Source: Fibrobacter sp. UWB10
GTDB lineage: Bacteria; Fibrobacterota; Fibrobacteria; Fibrobacterales; Fibrobacteraceae
Length of the DNA: 64,000 nt
Reading direction: 5' to 3'
Assembly (NCBI RefSeq): GCF_900182935.1
Contig: NZ_FXUE01000003.1
Span: forward strand, 329,685 to 393,684
The notes beneath the pieces were generated by a model. The model was given only the letters and a program-made list of their open reading frames with translations. It searched no databases and was not told the origin of the DNA. This document shows, piece by piece, positions 1 to 8,253 of this stretch. A program made the position numbers and the translations under genes. The first letter of the stretch is position 1. Each line of letters opens with the position of its first letter.

Positions 1-1281
1 ATGGTGCCGTTCCGCCTGCTCGGCAAGTGGACTGTGGAATCGGTCGCTGCCGCTGGCGAACATGTGGTTGAAGATGTGGTTGCCAAGCTCAAGAATGACA
101 AGGGCGAAACCCAGGACGTGACCATGGTGCAGACCTGGCCGGTGAAGATGCCGATCAAGGCCTTCGAAGAACGTCTCCGTCCGAGCAAGCCGCTGACCAT
201 GCAGCAGCGCATTATCGATACGTTCTTCCCCGTGATGCAGGGCGGTACGTTCTGTACGCCGGGCCCCTTCGGTGCCGGTAAGACCGTGCTCCAGCAGCTC
301 ATGAGCCGCTACGCTGACGTGGATATCGTGATCTTGGCCGCTTGCGGTGAACGTGCAGGTGAAGTGGTGGAAACCCTCCGCGAATTCCCTGAACTGATTG
401 ACCCGCGTACCGGCAAGTCCCTCATGGAACGTACGCTGATTATTTGTAACACGTCTTCGATGCCGGTGGCTGCTCGTGAAGCTTCTGTGTATACGGGCGT
501 GACTCTCGCCGAATACTACCGCCAGATGGGCCTGAACGTGCTCCTCTTGGCTGACTCGACTTCCCGTTGGGCTCAGGCTCTGCGTGAAATGAGTGGCCGT
601 TTGGAAGAAATTCCGGGCGAAGAAGCCTTCCCGGCTTACCTCGAATCCGTGATCGCTGCCTTCTATGAACGCGGTGGCGTGGTTCGCCTGAAGGACGGCT
701 CTACCGGTTCCGTGACGATTTGCGGTTCCGTGTCGCCTGCAGGTGGTAACTTCGAAGAACCGGTGACCCAGGCTACCTTGAAGGTGGTGGGCGCATTCCT
801 CGGCCTTTCCCGTGAACGTTCCGACCAGCGCCGCTTCCCGGCAATCCACCCGCTGGATTCCTGGTCCAAGTACGAAGGCATTATCGATTCCAAGAAGGTT
901 GCCGAAGCCCGTCACATCCTCGCAAACGGCGTGGACGTGAACAACATGATGAAGGTGGTGGGCGAAGAAGGTACCTCTATCGACGACTTCGTGATTTACC
1001 TGAAGTCCGAATACCTCGATGCCGTTTACCTGCAGCAGGACGCCTATAACGAAATCGACGCCGCTTGCTCTGCTGAACGTCAGAAGTACGTGTTCGACAA
1101 GGTTTACACCATTCTCAAGACCCCGATGAAGTTCAGCGAAAAGGACGTCGCTCGTACGTTCTTCCTTAAGCTCACTCAGTCGACGAAGGACTGGAACCGC
1201 GTCAAGTTCGATTCCCAGGAATTCAAGGATCTTGAACAAAGTATTTTTGCTTCCGTGAAGGAGGTTTCCGCTAATGCATAA
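1..1281 (+). CDS. atpA: V-type ATP synthase subunit A, 3' part (5' end outside window)
   Basis: Catalytic A subunit of the V1 head (also called ntpA), which hydrolyses or makes ATP in the cytoplasm and drives or uses ion flow through the membrane rotor. The 426 visible residues hold the Walker A loop GPFGAGKT (residues 88-95 of the visible part), the GERAGEV motif, and the [12 protein letters not shown] block typical of this family. Family members are near 580-600 residues, so roughly the first 150 are missing and the ATG at base 1 is internal. The stop overlaps the start of subunit B (ATGCATAA), indicating translational coupling. Identity is clear from the motifs and from the neighbours B, D, I and K. 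Confidence 0.97.
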   Translation: MVPFRLLGKWTVESVAAAGEHVVEDVVAKLKNDKGETQDVTMVQTWPVKMPIKAFEERLRPSKPLTMQQRIIDTFFPVMQGGTFCTPGPFGAGKTVLQQLMSRYADVDIVILAACGERAGEVVETLREFPELIDPRTGKSLMERTLIICNTSSMPVAAREASVYTGVTLAEYYRQMGLNVLLLADSTSRWAQALREMSGRLEEIPGEEAFPAYLESVIAAFYERGGVVRLKDGSTGSVTICGSVSPAGGNFEEPVTQATLKVVGAFLGLSRERSDQRRFPAIHPLDSWSKYEGIIDSKKVAEARHILANGVDVNNMMKVVGEEGTSIDDFVIYLKSEYLDAVYLQQDAYNEIDAACSAERQKYVFDKVYTILKTPMKFSEKDVARTFFLKLTQSTKDWNRVKFDSQEFKDLEQSIFASVKEVSANA

Positions 1282-2575
1282 TGTGGCATACCATCGTATT
1301 GAACGCATCGCCGGTTCCGTGATTACGCTCCGTGCCGAAGGTGTAGCAAACCAGGAACTTGCCCAGGTGACAAGTTCGTTCGGAACATCCCTTGCCCGCG
1401 TGATCCGTATTGACGGCGACATGGTGGACTTGCAGGTGTTCGCAGGTGCCCGTGGTATTTCGACCGACTCCGAAGTACGCTTCCTTGGCGAACCGATGAA
1501 GGTTCCGTACAGCGAAGCCTTGCTTGGCCGCGTGTTTAACGGTGCCGGTAAGCCCCGTGATAACGGCCCCGAAGTGGACGGCGAACGCATTACTATCGGT
1601 GGCCCTTCCGTGAACCCCGCAAAGCGTATCATCCCGAAGACGATGGTGCGTACGGGTATCCCGATGATCGACGTGTTCAACACACTCGTGGTTTCGCAGA
1701 AGCTTCCGATTTTCTCTATCGCCGGTGAACCGTATAACGAACTCTTGGCCCGTATCGCATTGCAGGCCGAAGTGGACGTGATTATCCTCGGCGGCATGGG
1801 CCTGAAGCACGATGACTATCTGTACTTGAAGGACTTCCTCGAAAAGAATGGTGCCTTGAGCCGTACGGTGATGTTCATGCACACCGCCTCTGACCCGATC
1901 GTGGAATGCTTGCTCGTGCCGGATGCTTCTTTGGCTGTGGCTGAAAAGTTCGCTACCGAAGGCAAGAACGTGCTCGTGCTTCTCACCGACATGACGAACT
2001 TTGCCGACGCCATGAAGGAAATCGCCATTACGATGGAACAGATTCCGTCGAACCGTGGTTATCCCGGCGACCTTTACTCTCAGCTTGCTAGCCGTTACGA
2101 AAAGGCTGTGGACTTCGAAGGTTCTGGCTCCATCACCATTCTGGCTGTGACGACCATGCCTGGCGACGACGTGACCCACCCGGTTCCGGATAACACCGGT
2201 TACATTACCGAAGGTCAGTTCTACCTGCGTAAGGGCCGTATCGAACCGTTCGGTTCTCTGTCTCGTTTGAAACAGCAGGTGAACGGCAAGACCCGTAGCG
2301 ACCACCGTACCATCATGAACACCATGATTCAGCTGTACGCAAGCTACAAGGAAACTTTGGAAAAGCAGTCCATGGGCTTCAACATGAGTAACTGGGACCA
2401 GAAGCTGTTGAAGTATGGCCAGCGTTTCGAAAGCGAAATGATGGACCTTTCCGTCAACATTCCGCTGGAAAAGGCTTTGGACCTTGGCTGGGAAATCCTT
2501 GCTGACTGTTTCGCACCCGAAGAAACGGGTATTCCGACCAAGATGATCAACGAATATTGGCCCAAGAAGGGGTAA
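1274..2575 (+). CDS. atpB: V-type ATP synthase subunit B
   Basis: Non-catalytic B subunit of the V1 hexamer (ntpB), 433 residues, a normal length for the family. It shows the nucleotide-binding fold with a degenerate P-loop ([16 protein letters not shown]) in place of GxxxxGKT, as expected for B subunits. Other family blocks visible are [29 protein letters not shown] and [12 protein letters not shown]. The ATG at 1274 lies inside the last codons of subunit A, and subunit D begins 1 nt after the stop, so the A-B-D run is tightly coupled. Nothing unusual seen. Confidence 0.97.
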   Translation: MHNVAYHRIERIAGSVITLRAEGVANQELAQVTSSFGTSLARVIRIDGDMVDLQVFAGARGISTDSEVRFLGEPMKVPYSEALLGRVFNGAGKPRDNGPEVDGERITIGGPSVNPAKRIIPKTMVRTGIPMIDVFNTLVVSQKLPIFSIAGEPYNELLARIALQAEVDVIILGGMGLKHDDYLYLKDFLEKNGALSRTVMFMHTASDPIVECLLVPDASLAVAEKFATEGKNVLVLLTDMTNFADAMKEIAITMEQIPSNRGYPGDLYSQLASRYEKAVDFEGSGSITILAVTTMPGDDVTHPVPDNTGYITEGQFYLRKGRIEPFGSLSRLKQQVNGKTRSDHRTIMNTMIQLYASYKETLEKQSMGFNMSNWDQKLLKYGQRFESEMMDLSVNIPLEKALDLGWEILADCFAPEETGIPTKMINEYWPKKG

Positions 2576-2576
2576 T

Positions 2577-3209
2577 ATGGCGAAGGTCAAGTTAACTAAA
2601 AACGCCCTCAAGGCGGAACGCGACGCATTGAAGCGCTTCCAGCGCTATCTGCCGACGTTGCTCTTGAAAAAGCAGCAGCTGCAGATGGAAATGCGCACGC
2701 TCCAGGAGAGGGTGATGGCTAAGCGAGAAGAGGAGGACAAGCTCCGCAAGAGCATGGCTTCCTGGATTTCGCTGTTTGCCGAACCCATCGAATGGTCAAA
2801 GTACCTGTCGGTGAAGGAAGTGCGCCAGGGCGAAGGTAACATCGCCGGCGTGAAGATTCCGACATATGACGGGGTAGACTTTAATATCGCCATTCCGGAT
2901 TTCTTCACCACGCCCGTGTGGCTAGACGACGGTATCAGAAGCCTTCAGGGCCTGATTTCGCTGCGTCTGGAACGCCGCGTGCTCGAAAAGCAGTACGAGC
3001 TTCTTTCTAAGGAACTGCGTACCACGAGCCAGCGCGTGAACCTGTTCGAAAAGGTGAAGATTCCCGAGGCGAAGGAAAATATCCGCGTCATCAACATCTT
3101 CCTGGGCGACCAGCAGACCAGTGGCGTTGCCCGCAGCAAGCTTGCTAAGGGTAAGGCTACCGCCCGTACCGCTGCCCAGGATGCACTCGCGAAGGAGGCC
3201 GCCGCATGA
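2577..3209 (+). CDS. atpD: V-type ATP synthase subunit D
   Basis: Central-stalk D subunit, 210 residues. It couples the AB head to the membrane rotor. The first third (KNALKAERDALKRFQRYLP and on) and the last third are charged, coiled-coil-like stretches separated by a more compact middle, which is the family pattern. The N-terminal L-K-x-E-R-x-x-L-x-R-F pattern resembles the signature of D subunits. The gene overlaps subunit I by 4 nt (ATGA at 3206-3209), again suggesting coupled translation. The alanine-rich end is unremarkable. Confidence 0.92.
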   Translation: MAKVKLTKNALKAERDALKRFQRYLPTLLLKKQQLQMEMRTLQERVMAKREEEDKLRKSMASWISLFAEPIEWSKYLSVKEVRQGEGNIAGVKIPTYDGVDFNIAIPDFFTTPVWLDDGIRSLQGLISLRLERRVLEKQYELLSKELRTTSQRVNLFEKVKIPEAKENIRVINIFLGDQQTSGVARSKLAKGKATARTAAQDALAKEAAA

Positions 3210-5134
3210 TTACTCCTATGAAGAAAGTGACGGTGCTGACGGTTGCAAGTGCAGTTGAAGAGACGCTCCAGGCGCTCCGTACGCTTGAAATTTTGCACCT
3301 CACGCCCTTGCAGGCGGCAGCAGGCGCCAAGCTGAACAAGGCCCGCGGCGAAATGAACCGCGTACAGAAGGCCTTGGAAGTGGTGCCCGAAAAGGCCCCG
3401 AAGGGTGTGACTCCCGTGAAGGAAGCCGCTCCGGCAGCAAGCCTTATCGATGAAATCCAGAACCTGGTTGCCGAAAGCAAGCAAGCGGAAATCGACAAGG
3501 AACAGGCCGAAGAGGAACTCACTAAACTTTCCATGTTCAAGAACCTGGACCCCGCAACGGCAGCAGCACTCGCGGCGAAGGGTATCTATGTCAAACTGTA
3601 CCAGCTCCATGACGGTAAAATCCCGTTCGAACTCGATGGCGAAGGTTCCATCGAAGAATTCGGTCAGGATGAAAACGGCAAGTATGTAGCTGTCGTGAGC
3701 AGGGGAGAAGCCCCTGTCGCCGTGAAGGGTAACTTCACCGAACTCACGATGCCGCAAAAATCGCTTGCCGAATACCGCGAAATGGAAGCGAAAGCCAAGG
3801 AAACGCTTGCCCGCGTTGAAAAACGCCTGGGTGAACTTTCGGGCGTCAGGGAATCTATCGAAGACAAACTCCTCGAAGTGGGTGACGACTACCGCATGGT
3901 CGAAGCCGAAGCCTCGATGGTGGGCGACAAGAACGTCGCTGCCGTGCAGGGCTTCTGCCCGGCTCCGCGTGTCGGCGAACTCGAGAAGGCCGCCCGCGAA
4001 CACGGCTGGGGCCTCCTGGTGGACGACCCCGCCGAGGACGACGATATCCCGACGCTGTTGACCTACAGCAAGCTCAGCCGTCCCATGCAGTTCCTGTACG
4101 ACATCATCGGCATTTCGCCGGGGTACAAGGAAGTGGACGTGTCGGCCGTGTTCCTTTGCTTCTTCAGCATCTTCTTTGCGATGATTGTGGGCGACTCGGC
4201 TTACGGCCTGTTGTTCCTCGGTCTGGCACTCTTTGCCCGCTCCAAGATGCCGAAGGCAAACCCTGCTGGTTTCCACTTTATCTACCTCATGAGCATCGCC
4301 ACCATCGTGTGGGGTGTCATCAACGCAAGTTTCCTCGGACTTTCTCCGGCGCTTGCGGGGTGGACGTATTACCTGGACATCACCAACTACGGCTGGTTGC
4401 CTGAACCGCTGAAGAACGCGATGCTCTGGATCCGCACTAGTGCCCCGACTGACCCTGCGAAGTTCGAAGCCTACAAGGCCTTTGCCCAGTCGATCACGAT
4501 CCTGCCCGATAGCTTCGTGCCGAAGGCAGCAGGTGCCTCCCAGATGCAGCATATCCAGCTGTTCTGCTTCTGCATCGCCGTGGTCCACCTGAGTATCGCT
4601 CATATCTGGAACGTGTGCGTGCGCATCAAGCGCAAGGACTCTACGTTCATGGCGCAGGTGGGCTGGCTTATCGGCTGTTGGGTGATGTTCTTCCTTGCGT
4701 GCCAGATGGTGCTCGGTATCGATATGCCGAAGTTCGTCATCCCGATGTTCATCGTGGAAGCCGTTCTCCTGGTGCTCTTTACCGTTCCGCCGAAGCGCCT
4801 CAAACAGGACTTCATCAGCATCCCGATGCTTGTGCTTGACGTGGTGAACAGCTTTACCGACGTGATCAGTTACATCCGTCTGTTCGCTGTGGGCATGTCC
4901 GGTGCGGCCATTGCCGAAGCGTTCAACGACATGCTTTCGCCGCTGTTCGGCTCCGCTGTCGGTATCGCCGGTGCAGCCTTCCTGCTGCTCTTCGTGCATG
5001 GCCTGAACATCGCGCTTGCGGTCATGGGCGTCGCGGTCCACGCGGTACGTCTGAATACACTCGAATTTTCAAATGGACTTGGCCAGGAATGGAGCGGATT
5101 CGCGTTCGCGCCCTTCGCCAAGCAGAAAAATTAA
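3206..5134 (+). CDS. atpI: V-type ATP synthase subunit I (membrane a-type stator subunit)
   Basis: Membrane stator subunit (ntpI), 642 residues. The first roughly 300 residues are soluble and rich in charged helices. The rest has about seven hydrophobic segments, beginning near VSAVFLCFFSIFFAMIVGDS. The essential arginine of the half-channel is recognisable in SYIRLFAVGMSGAAIAEAFN (Arg558), near the C-terminus, where it faces the rotor glutamate. The protein forms the ion path together with the K ring encoded directly downstream. A 39-nt gap with AGGAAA-type ribosome-binding sequence separates it from the first K gene. Confidence 0.95.
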   Translation: MITPMKKVTVLTVASAVEETLQALRTLEILHLTPLQAAAGAKLNKARGEMNRVQKALEVVPEKAPKGVTPVKEAAPAASLIDEIQNLVAESKQAEIDKEQAEEELTKLSMFKNLDPATAAALAAKGIYVKLYQLHDGKIPFELDGEGSIEEFGQDENGKYVAVVSRGEAPVAVKGNFTELTMPQKSLAEYREMEAKAKETLARVEKRLGELSGVRESIEDKLLEVGDDYRMVEAEASMVGDKNVAAVQGFCPAPRVGELEKAAREHGWGLLVDDPAEDDDIPTLLTYSKLSRPMQFLYDIIGISPGYKEVDVSAVFLCFFSIFFAMIVGDSAYGLLFLGLALFARSKMPKANPAGFHFIYLMSIATIVWGVINASFLGLSPALAGWTYYLDITNYGWLPEPLKNAMLWIRTSAPTDPAKFEAYKAFAQSITILPDSFVPKAAGASQMQHIQLFCFCIAVVHLSIAHIWNVCVRIKRKDSTFMAQVGWLIGCWVMFFLACQMVLGIDMPKFVIPMFIVEAVLLVLFTVPPKRLKQDFISIPMLVLDVVNSFTDVISYIRLFAVGMSGAAIAEAFNDMLSPLFGSAVGIAGAAFLLLFVHGLNIALAVMGVAVHAVRLNTLEFSNGLGQEWSGFAFAPFAKQKN

Positions 5135-5173
5135 ACCAAGGGATGATTCCCGCTACTTAATGAGGAAAAAACA

Positions 5174-5629
5174 ATGGAACCGAATACAATGGTGACTCTC
5201 GCTAAAATGGGTGCTGCAGCTGCGCTTGGCATTGCGGCTATGGGCTCTGCCCTTGGTTGCGGAACGGCCGGTATGTCCGCCATCACGATGTGGAAGAAGG
5301 CTTATGCCCAGGGCAAGTCTGCTCTCTTCACACTCTTGGTGTTCGTGGGTGCCCCGATTTCCCAGACGATTTACGGCATGTTGCTCATGAACTTCATCTT
5401 GAGCAAGGCAGCCGAAAACGGCTTTACCAACTGGGGCGGCTGCCTCGGCGCCGGTATCTTCGGCGGTCTCGGCATGATGGCTTCTGCCTGGTATCAGGGC
5501 AAGTCCGCTGCTGTGGCTTGCGATGCTCTCGGTGAAACCGGCAAGGGCATGGTGAACTACTTGATGGTGCTCGGTATCGTGGAAACCGTGGCCCTGTTCG
5601 TTCTCGTGTTCTCCATGATGGTGCTTTAA
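5174..5629 (+). CDS. atpK: V-type ATP synthase subunit K, copy 1 (rotor proteolipid)
   Basis: Rotor-ring proteolipid of 151 residues with four membrane helices arranged as two hairpins. The internal duplication is visible as similar glycine-rich helices (GIAAMGSALGCGTAG and GIFGGLGMMASAWYQG). The ion-carrying glutamate is Glu137 in the last helix (GIVETVALF), and the first hairpin carries SQTIYG. It is followed 18 nt later by a second, closely similar K gene. A ring built from two K types is possible but cannot be shown from sequence. Confidence 0.95.
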   Translation: MEPNTMVTLAKMGAAAALGIAAMGSALGCGTAGMSAITMWKKAYAQGKSALFTLLVFVGAPISQTIYGMLLMNFILSKAAENGFTNWGGCLGAGIFGGLGMMASAWYQGKSAAVACDALGETGKGMVNYLMVLGIVETVALFVLVFSMMVL

Positions 5630-5647
5630 TCCAGCGAGGTAACACGT

Positions 5648-6103
5648 ATGGATCAAGCTCAACTTTTAACGCTCGCGAAACTCGGCGCGGTGGCGGCCCT
5701 GGGCCTTGCCGCGGTGGGTTCTGCGCTGGGCTGCGGGACTGCCGGCATGGCGGCCATCGGGGCCTGGAAGAAGGCGTATCTCAAGGGTAAGAACGCGCTG
5801 TTTACGCTGCTCATCTTCGTGGGCGCGCCGATTGCGCAGACAATCTACGGCATGTTGCTGATGATGTACATCCTGAACAAGTCCCAGGCGGCCCCGGCCA
5901 ACTGGGCTGCATACCTGGGTGTCGGCATCTTCGGTGGCATCGGCATGATGGCCAGCGCCTGGTACGTGGGCAAGTCCGCTGCGGACGCCTGCAACGCCCT
6001 CGGCGAAACTGGCAAGGGCCTGGTGAACTACCTGATGGTCTTGGGCGTCGGCGAAACCGTCGCACTGTTCGTCATGGTGTTCTCGATGATGTTGGTGTCG
6101 TAG
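5648..6103 (+). CDS. atpK: V-type ATP synthase subunit K, copy 2 (rotor proteolipid)
   Basis: Second rotor proteolipid, also 151 residues and colinear with copy 1 (same helices; Glu136 in GVGETVALF). The two differ at a residue next to the conserved glutamine of the first hairpin: SQTIYG in copy 1, AQTIYG here. The codon usage is more GC-rich than in copy 1, so this is not a very recent duplication or it has drifted. It is the last gene of the ATPase run; a dispersed repeat and a terminator follow. Confidence 0.95.
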   Translation: MDQAQLLTLAKLGAVAALGLAAVGSALGCGTAGMAAIGAWKKAYLKGKNALFTLLIFVGAPIAQTIYGMLLMMYILNKSQAAPANWAAYLGVGIFGGIGMMASAWYVGKSAADACNALGETGKGLVNYLMVLGVGETVALFVMVFSMMLVS

Positions 6104-6110
6104 GACAAAG

Positions 6111-6184
6111 TGTCATCCTGAGCGAAGTTTCCTAAGGTCGGTGAGCTTGCCGAACCGCCGAAGGAAACGAAGTCGAAGGAACTC
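6111..6184. repeat. Dispersed palindromic (REP-like) element
   Basis: Non-coding element just after the ATPase operon. It begins TGTCATCCTGAGCGAAG and ends GAAGTCGAAGGA, with inner complementary arms TTTCCT / AGGAAA and GGT-CGG / CCG-AACC that can fold into a stem-loop. A sequence with the same two ends lies inside a lipoprotein gene at 15388-15430. Elements of this CCTGAGCG...GTCGAAGG type are widespread intergenic repeats in many bacteria. Confidence 0.6.
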
Positions 6185-6200
6185 CTAAGCAATGAAAATA

Positions 6201-6230
6201 GCGGGGCAATGCCCCGCACCCTTTTTTTAT
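6201..6230 (+). terminator. Rho-independent terminator of the V-ATPase operon
   Basis: A perfect 7-bp stem (GCGGGGC / GCCCCGC) with an AAT loop at 6201-6217 is followed by a run of seven T residues at 6222-6228. It lies about 100 bp after the second K gene and before the start of the next gene at 6264. Confidence 0.85.
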
Positions 6231-6263
6231 AATTGGACTGCGAAAAACAATTAGGATTAGACC

Positions 6264-6479
6264 ATGGTTCAGGAATCTTTTGAATTTGTCGTGTATATGA
6301 TTCACGCTTGCGCAAACAAGTGGAATCGTTTGCCGTCTTTTGTGTATCGAAAGCTGGCTGAATCAGGCTGTATTCAGAAATTCCTTGTTCCCAATTACGA
6401 AATTTTGCATACGCAGAGCACTGATTTCGTCGTCAGCGATATTGAAGAATATCTGAACGTCCGTAAGGTGGCCATATGA
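6264..6479 (+). CDS. DUF3791 family protein (putative antitoxin-side partner)
   Basis: Small protein of 71 residues. The pattern of a helical N-terminus, then FLVPNYEILHTQ and a following helix (SDIEEYLNV), matches the DUF3791 family (compare the minus-strand copy at 7616-7831, FLVEFYDVEHTLS). Genes of this family commonly sit directly in front of DUF3990 genes, as here: its stop overlaps the next start (ATGA at 6476-6479). An antitoxin-like role is inferred from that pairing only. No catalytic motif is visible. Confidence 0.7.
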   Translation: MVQESFEFVVYMIHACANKWNRLPSFVYRKLAESGCIQKFLVPNYEILHTQSTDFVVSDIEEYLNVRKVAI

Positions 6480-6961
6480 TCGTCTATCATGGTTCGAACG
6501 TTGTTGTTGACAAGCCGGATGTTGAGCATTCTTTTCGACCGCTTGATTTCGGAAAGGGATTCTATGTCACGACGGTGCGTGAACAGGCTGTCCGTTGGGC
6601 GCACAGGAAAATCGATATTCTAAAGGATGGGAACCTGAAGCCGATATTGAATGTCTATGACATGGACGATGTCCCTGCCGCACTCTCCGTTAAGACGTTC
6701 CCCGATGATTTAGAGGAATGGATTGATTTCGTGTGCAAATGTCGCGATGGTTCCTTGGAATATGCCCAATACGATGTAATTATGGGCAAGGTCGCAAATG
6801 ACAAGGTTTTCCGTGTAGTGGATATGTATCACTCCGGTATCTGGGATATGCCGCGGGCATTGAAGGAAATAAAGGCTTATCCGACTTACGACCAGATCGC
6901 CTTTATCACGCAAAAGGCTATTGATGCGGTCCTGAAATACAAGGGTTGCGAAGAGGTGTAA
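6476..6961 (+). CDS. DUF3990 family protein (ADP-ribosyltransferase-like, putative toxin)
   Basis: 161 residues. The N-terminal YHGSN, the LDFGKGFYVTT block and the C-terminal DQIAFITQKAIDAVL match the DUF3990 family, which resembles ADP-ribosyltransferase folds (a His near the first strand, a G-x-G-F-Y-x-T block, and a Gln or Glu near the end). It is sandwiched between two small genes with 4-nt overlap on one side and a 1-nt gap on the other, the layout of a toxin with accessory proteins. Toxin activity is inferred from family resemblance and context. The C-terminal tail is the part that survives as a scar in the second locus at 7554-7625. Confidence 0.72.
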   Translation: MIVYHGSNVVVDKPDVEHSFRPLDFGKGFYVTTVREQAVRWAHRKIDILKDGNLKPILNVYDMDDVPAALSVKTFPDDLEEWIDFVCKCRDGSLEYAQYDVIMGKVANDKVFRVVDMYHSGIWDMPRALKEIKAYPTYDQIAFITQKAIDAVLKYKGCEEV

Positions 6962-6962
6962 A

Positions 6963-7178
6963 ATGGTAGACGAAGATGTTCTGGAAAAAGTCTATCAGGA
7001 ACGCTTAGAAGAGCGCATTATTGCGCATCTTGCGCAGGTGAAGAACTGTTCGCTAGAACAGGCGATGGATATGTATTATAACAGCGAACTGGCTGACAAA
7101 ATCCATCAAGGGAAAGATGGAATCCAGTATCTGGACTATAAGGTCTTGGTGCAGATACTTGTTGATATGGGAGGTTAA
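6963..7178 (+). CDS. Small protein, third gene of the DUF3791/DUF3990 trio
   Basis: 71 residues, mostly helical, with the core IAHLAQVKNCSLEQAMDMYY followed by ...LADKI... and a C-terminal YLDYKVLVQIL. It starts 1 nt after the DUF3990 stop. The minus-strand protein at 7331-7561 has the same plan (ISYVMEDQKLSLIEAMRRFY...FAKLVD...YVYDIF), so this is a recurring third member of the module. Function unknown; a partner or antitoxin of the DUF3990 protein is the simplest reading. Confidence 0.65.
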   Translation: MVDEDVLEKVYQERLEERIIAHLAQVKNCSLEQAMDMYYNSELADKIHQGKDGIQYLDYKVLVQILVDMGG

Positions 7179-7330
7179 GCCATCTTGGAGATAATCTCTG
7201 CGAATCCGTCATTGTCCGCTAGGGCAATTTCGGAAAGAATGTCGGAAAAGGTGTCGGATAGCACGCTCGGGTACCTGAGCCCGGTAGAGTATAGGTTGAA
7301 AAGGCTGGCCGCGTAAGGAGCCTGCTTAGG
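7175..7330 (-). pseudogene. Orphan 51-codon open fragment in frame behind an amber stop
   Basis: On the minus strand, reading on in the same frame past the TAG stop of the 76-residue gene (7331-7333), an open stretch of 51 codons runs to a TAA at 7175-7177. It encodes a protein-like sequence (PYAASLFNLYSTGLRYPSVL ... FAEIISKMA) but has no ATG, GTG or TTG. It overlaps the end of the plus-strand gene at 6963-7178 by a few bases. It may be the tail of a gene lost when this locus was rearranged, or a former extension of the gene before it. Confidence 0.4.
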
Positions 7331-7561
7331 CTAGACTTCGAGTTGAGTCAGTTTCCCGTTTTCCTGTTCCGCCTTGAATATGTCGTAGACATAGGGAGAA
7401 CTTTCGAGATAAAGCCCGGTTTCCGGGTCAACCAACTTGGCGAATGTTTCAGAAGCGTAGAACCTACGCATAGCCTCGATGAGAGAGAGTTTCTGGTCTT
7501 CCATCACATACGAGATGATGTCTCCCGTTATGAGTTCAGCAAGCATTTTTGGCTTAGACAT
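7331..7561 (-). CDS. Small protein, third gene of a decayed DUF3791/DUF3990 trio
   Basis: 76 residues. The segment ISYVMEDQKLSLIEAMRRFY followed by FAKLVDPETGLYLESSPYVY resembles the third gene of the intact trio (6963-7178). Its ATG at 7561 overlaps the stop of a DUF3990 remnant (ATGTCTAA), the expected position for the gene after the toxin. Function unknown. Retention of this gene while the DUF3990 gene was lost fits an immunity or antitoxin role, but that is inference. Confidence 0.6.
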   Translation of the reverse strand: MSKPKMLAELITGDIISYVMEDQKLSLIEAMRRFYASETFAKLVDPETGLYLESSPYVYDIFKAEQENGKLTQLEV

Positions 7562-7625
7562 AGGCCGACTCCTTCTTTTTCAACAACGCAATCGCTTTTT
7601 CTGAGAGGAAGAGAATCACTGTATC
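7554..7625 (-). pseudogene. DUF3990 C-terminal scar (toxin gene deleted)
   Basis: A 24-codon stretch ending in TAA reads DTVILFLSEKAIALLKK and a short tail. It aligns with the last residues of the intact DUF3990 protein (DQIAFITQKAIDAVLKY). It begins out of frame inside the end of the DUF3791 gene (7616-7831), just where a coupled DUF3990 gene would start, and ends overlapping the ATG of the third gene. The simplest explanation is an internal deletion that removed nearly the whole toxin gene and left both small neighbours intact. Confidence 0.6.
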
Positions 7626-7831
7626 TTCCCTCCGTTCTGTTGGCTGACTAGCGTCAGGTCGTTGATGGCGTCTTCAAATGAGAGTGTATGCTCCACATCG
7701 TAGAATTCGACAAGGAAATCCATCGCTCCGTGATTGCATAGATAATCAAAAGCCTGCTTTTCGGTGAGGCTCTTGTTTGCGGCGAACTCGTTGACGCATG
7801 CAACGGTATATCTGATCAGTTTCTTGTCCAT
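7616..7831 (-). CDS. DUF3791 family protein
   Basis: 71 residues. YTVACVNEFAANKSLTEKQA, then YLCNHGAMDFLVEFYDVEHT and a C-terminal NGG, is a good match to the DUF3791 family consensus, better than the copy at 6264. It lies 3 nt downstream of a 27-residue gene and in front of the DUF3990 scar. Its intended partner has been deleted, so it is an orphan here. It might still act against other DUF3990 proteins, including the one encoded at 6476-6961. Confidence 0.75.
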   Translation of the reverse strand: MDKKLIRYTVACVNEFAANKSLTEKQAFDYLCNHGAMDFLVEFYDVEHTLSFEDAINDLTLVSQQNGGKIQ

Positions 7832-7834
7832 TTC

Positions 7835-7918
7835 TTAGATAATATACATCTTGACATCGCCGTTGTCTGTAACGGTGAAACTGTAGTTGGCGATTTCATT
7901 AAGCTGTTGCTCGGACAT
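7835..7918 (-). CDS. 27-residue small protein
   Basis: A short gene (MSEQQLNEIANYSFTVTDNG and seven more residues) whose ATG lies inside the last codons of the gene at 7899-8189 and whose stop is 3 nt before the DUF3791 start. Tight packing on both sides, rather than sequence similarity, is the reason to call it. I do not recognise a family. It might be a decayed or leader peptide. Confidence 0.45.
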   Translation of the reverse strand: MSEQQLNEIANYSFTVTDNGDVKMYII

Positions 7919-8189
7919 TGTCCACCTCGACAGATGTTATCGGTTGCAAGAAAATTTTCGGGTCGATGTAAAGGTCTTCAAGGATGGGGACCAGGTCGAT
8001 ATAGTCCTCGACGAGTTTGTCCTTGTTCTGGCTATATACGGCATCGACCACCAGGTAGCCGTTGTCCCATTCCTTCACCTTTGCAATCTTGACAAGGCTA
8101 TACGGCCCCTTGAACCGTATAGTCCGTCCGTTAAAGGAGAAGGATATGTAACATCCGTCATTTGACAGGATTGCCTTAGAATTGACCAT
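7899..8189 (-). CDS. Hypothetical protein, 96 residues
   Basis: First gene of the minus-strand run that includes the 27-residue gene and the DUF3791 gene. Predicted mixed alpha/beta, with a beta-rich start (CYISFSFNGRTIRFKGPYSL), a middle strand pair (WDNGYLVVDAVYSQ), an acidic helix (EDYIDLVPILEDLYID) and a proline near the end. No transmembrane segment or signal peptide. I do not recognise a named family. Its position suggests it belongs to the same toxin-antitoxin-like module. Confidence 0.65.
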   Translation of the reverse strand: MVNSKAILSNDGCYISFSFNGRTIRFKGPYSLVKIAKVKEWDNGYLVVDAVYSQNKDKLVEDYIDLVPILEDLYIDPKIFLQPITSVEVDNVRATA

Positions 8190-8210
8190 ATTTGAAATGT
8201 AATTTAATTG

Positions 8211-8251
8211 GCGGGCTTAGTCAATAGCCTTAGGGGTCTGACTAAATGCTC
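8211..8251. promoter_or_regulatory. Inverted repeat between divergent genes
   Basis: GCGGGCTTAGTCA at 8211-8223 is matched by TGACTAA at 8239-8245 followed by a near-complement of the outer arm (GCTCGC). The 7-bp core is perfect. It lies just upstream of the minus-strand run starting at 8189 and of the plus-strand gene at 8254, so it could be an operator for either. No clear -10/-35 pair was identified. Confidence 0.3.
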
Positions 8252-8253
8252 GC

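Noticed and set aside
2945..5041. Long open frame on the minus strand opposite the ATPase D/I genes
   Set aside because: It is a mirror of a GC-rich coding frame: His/Arg/Glu-rich, no domain, and the plus strand is clearly coding.
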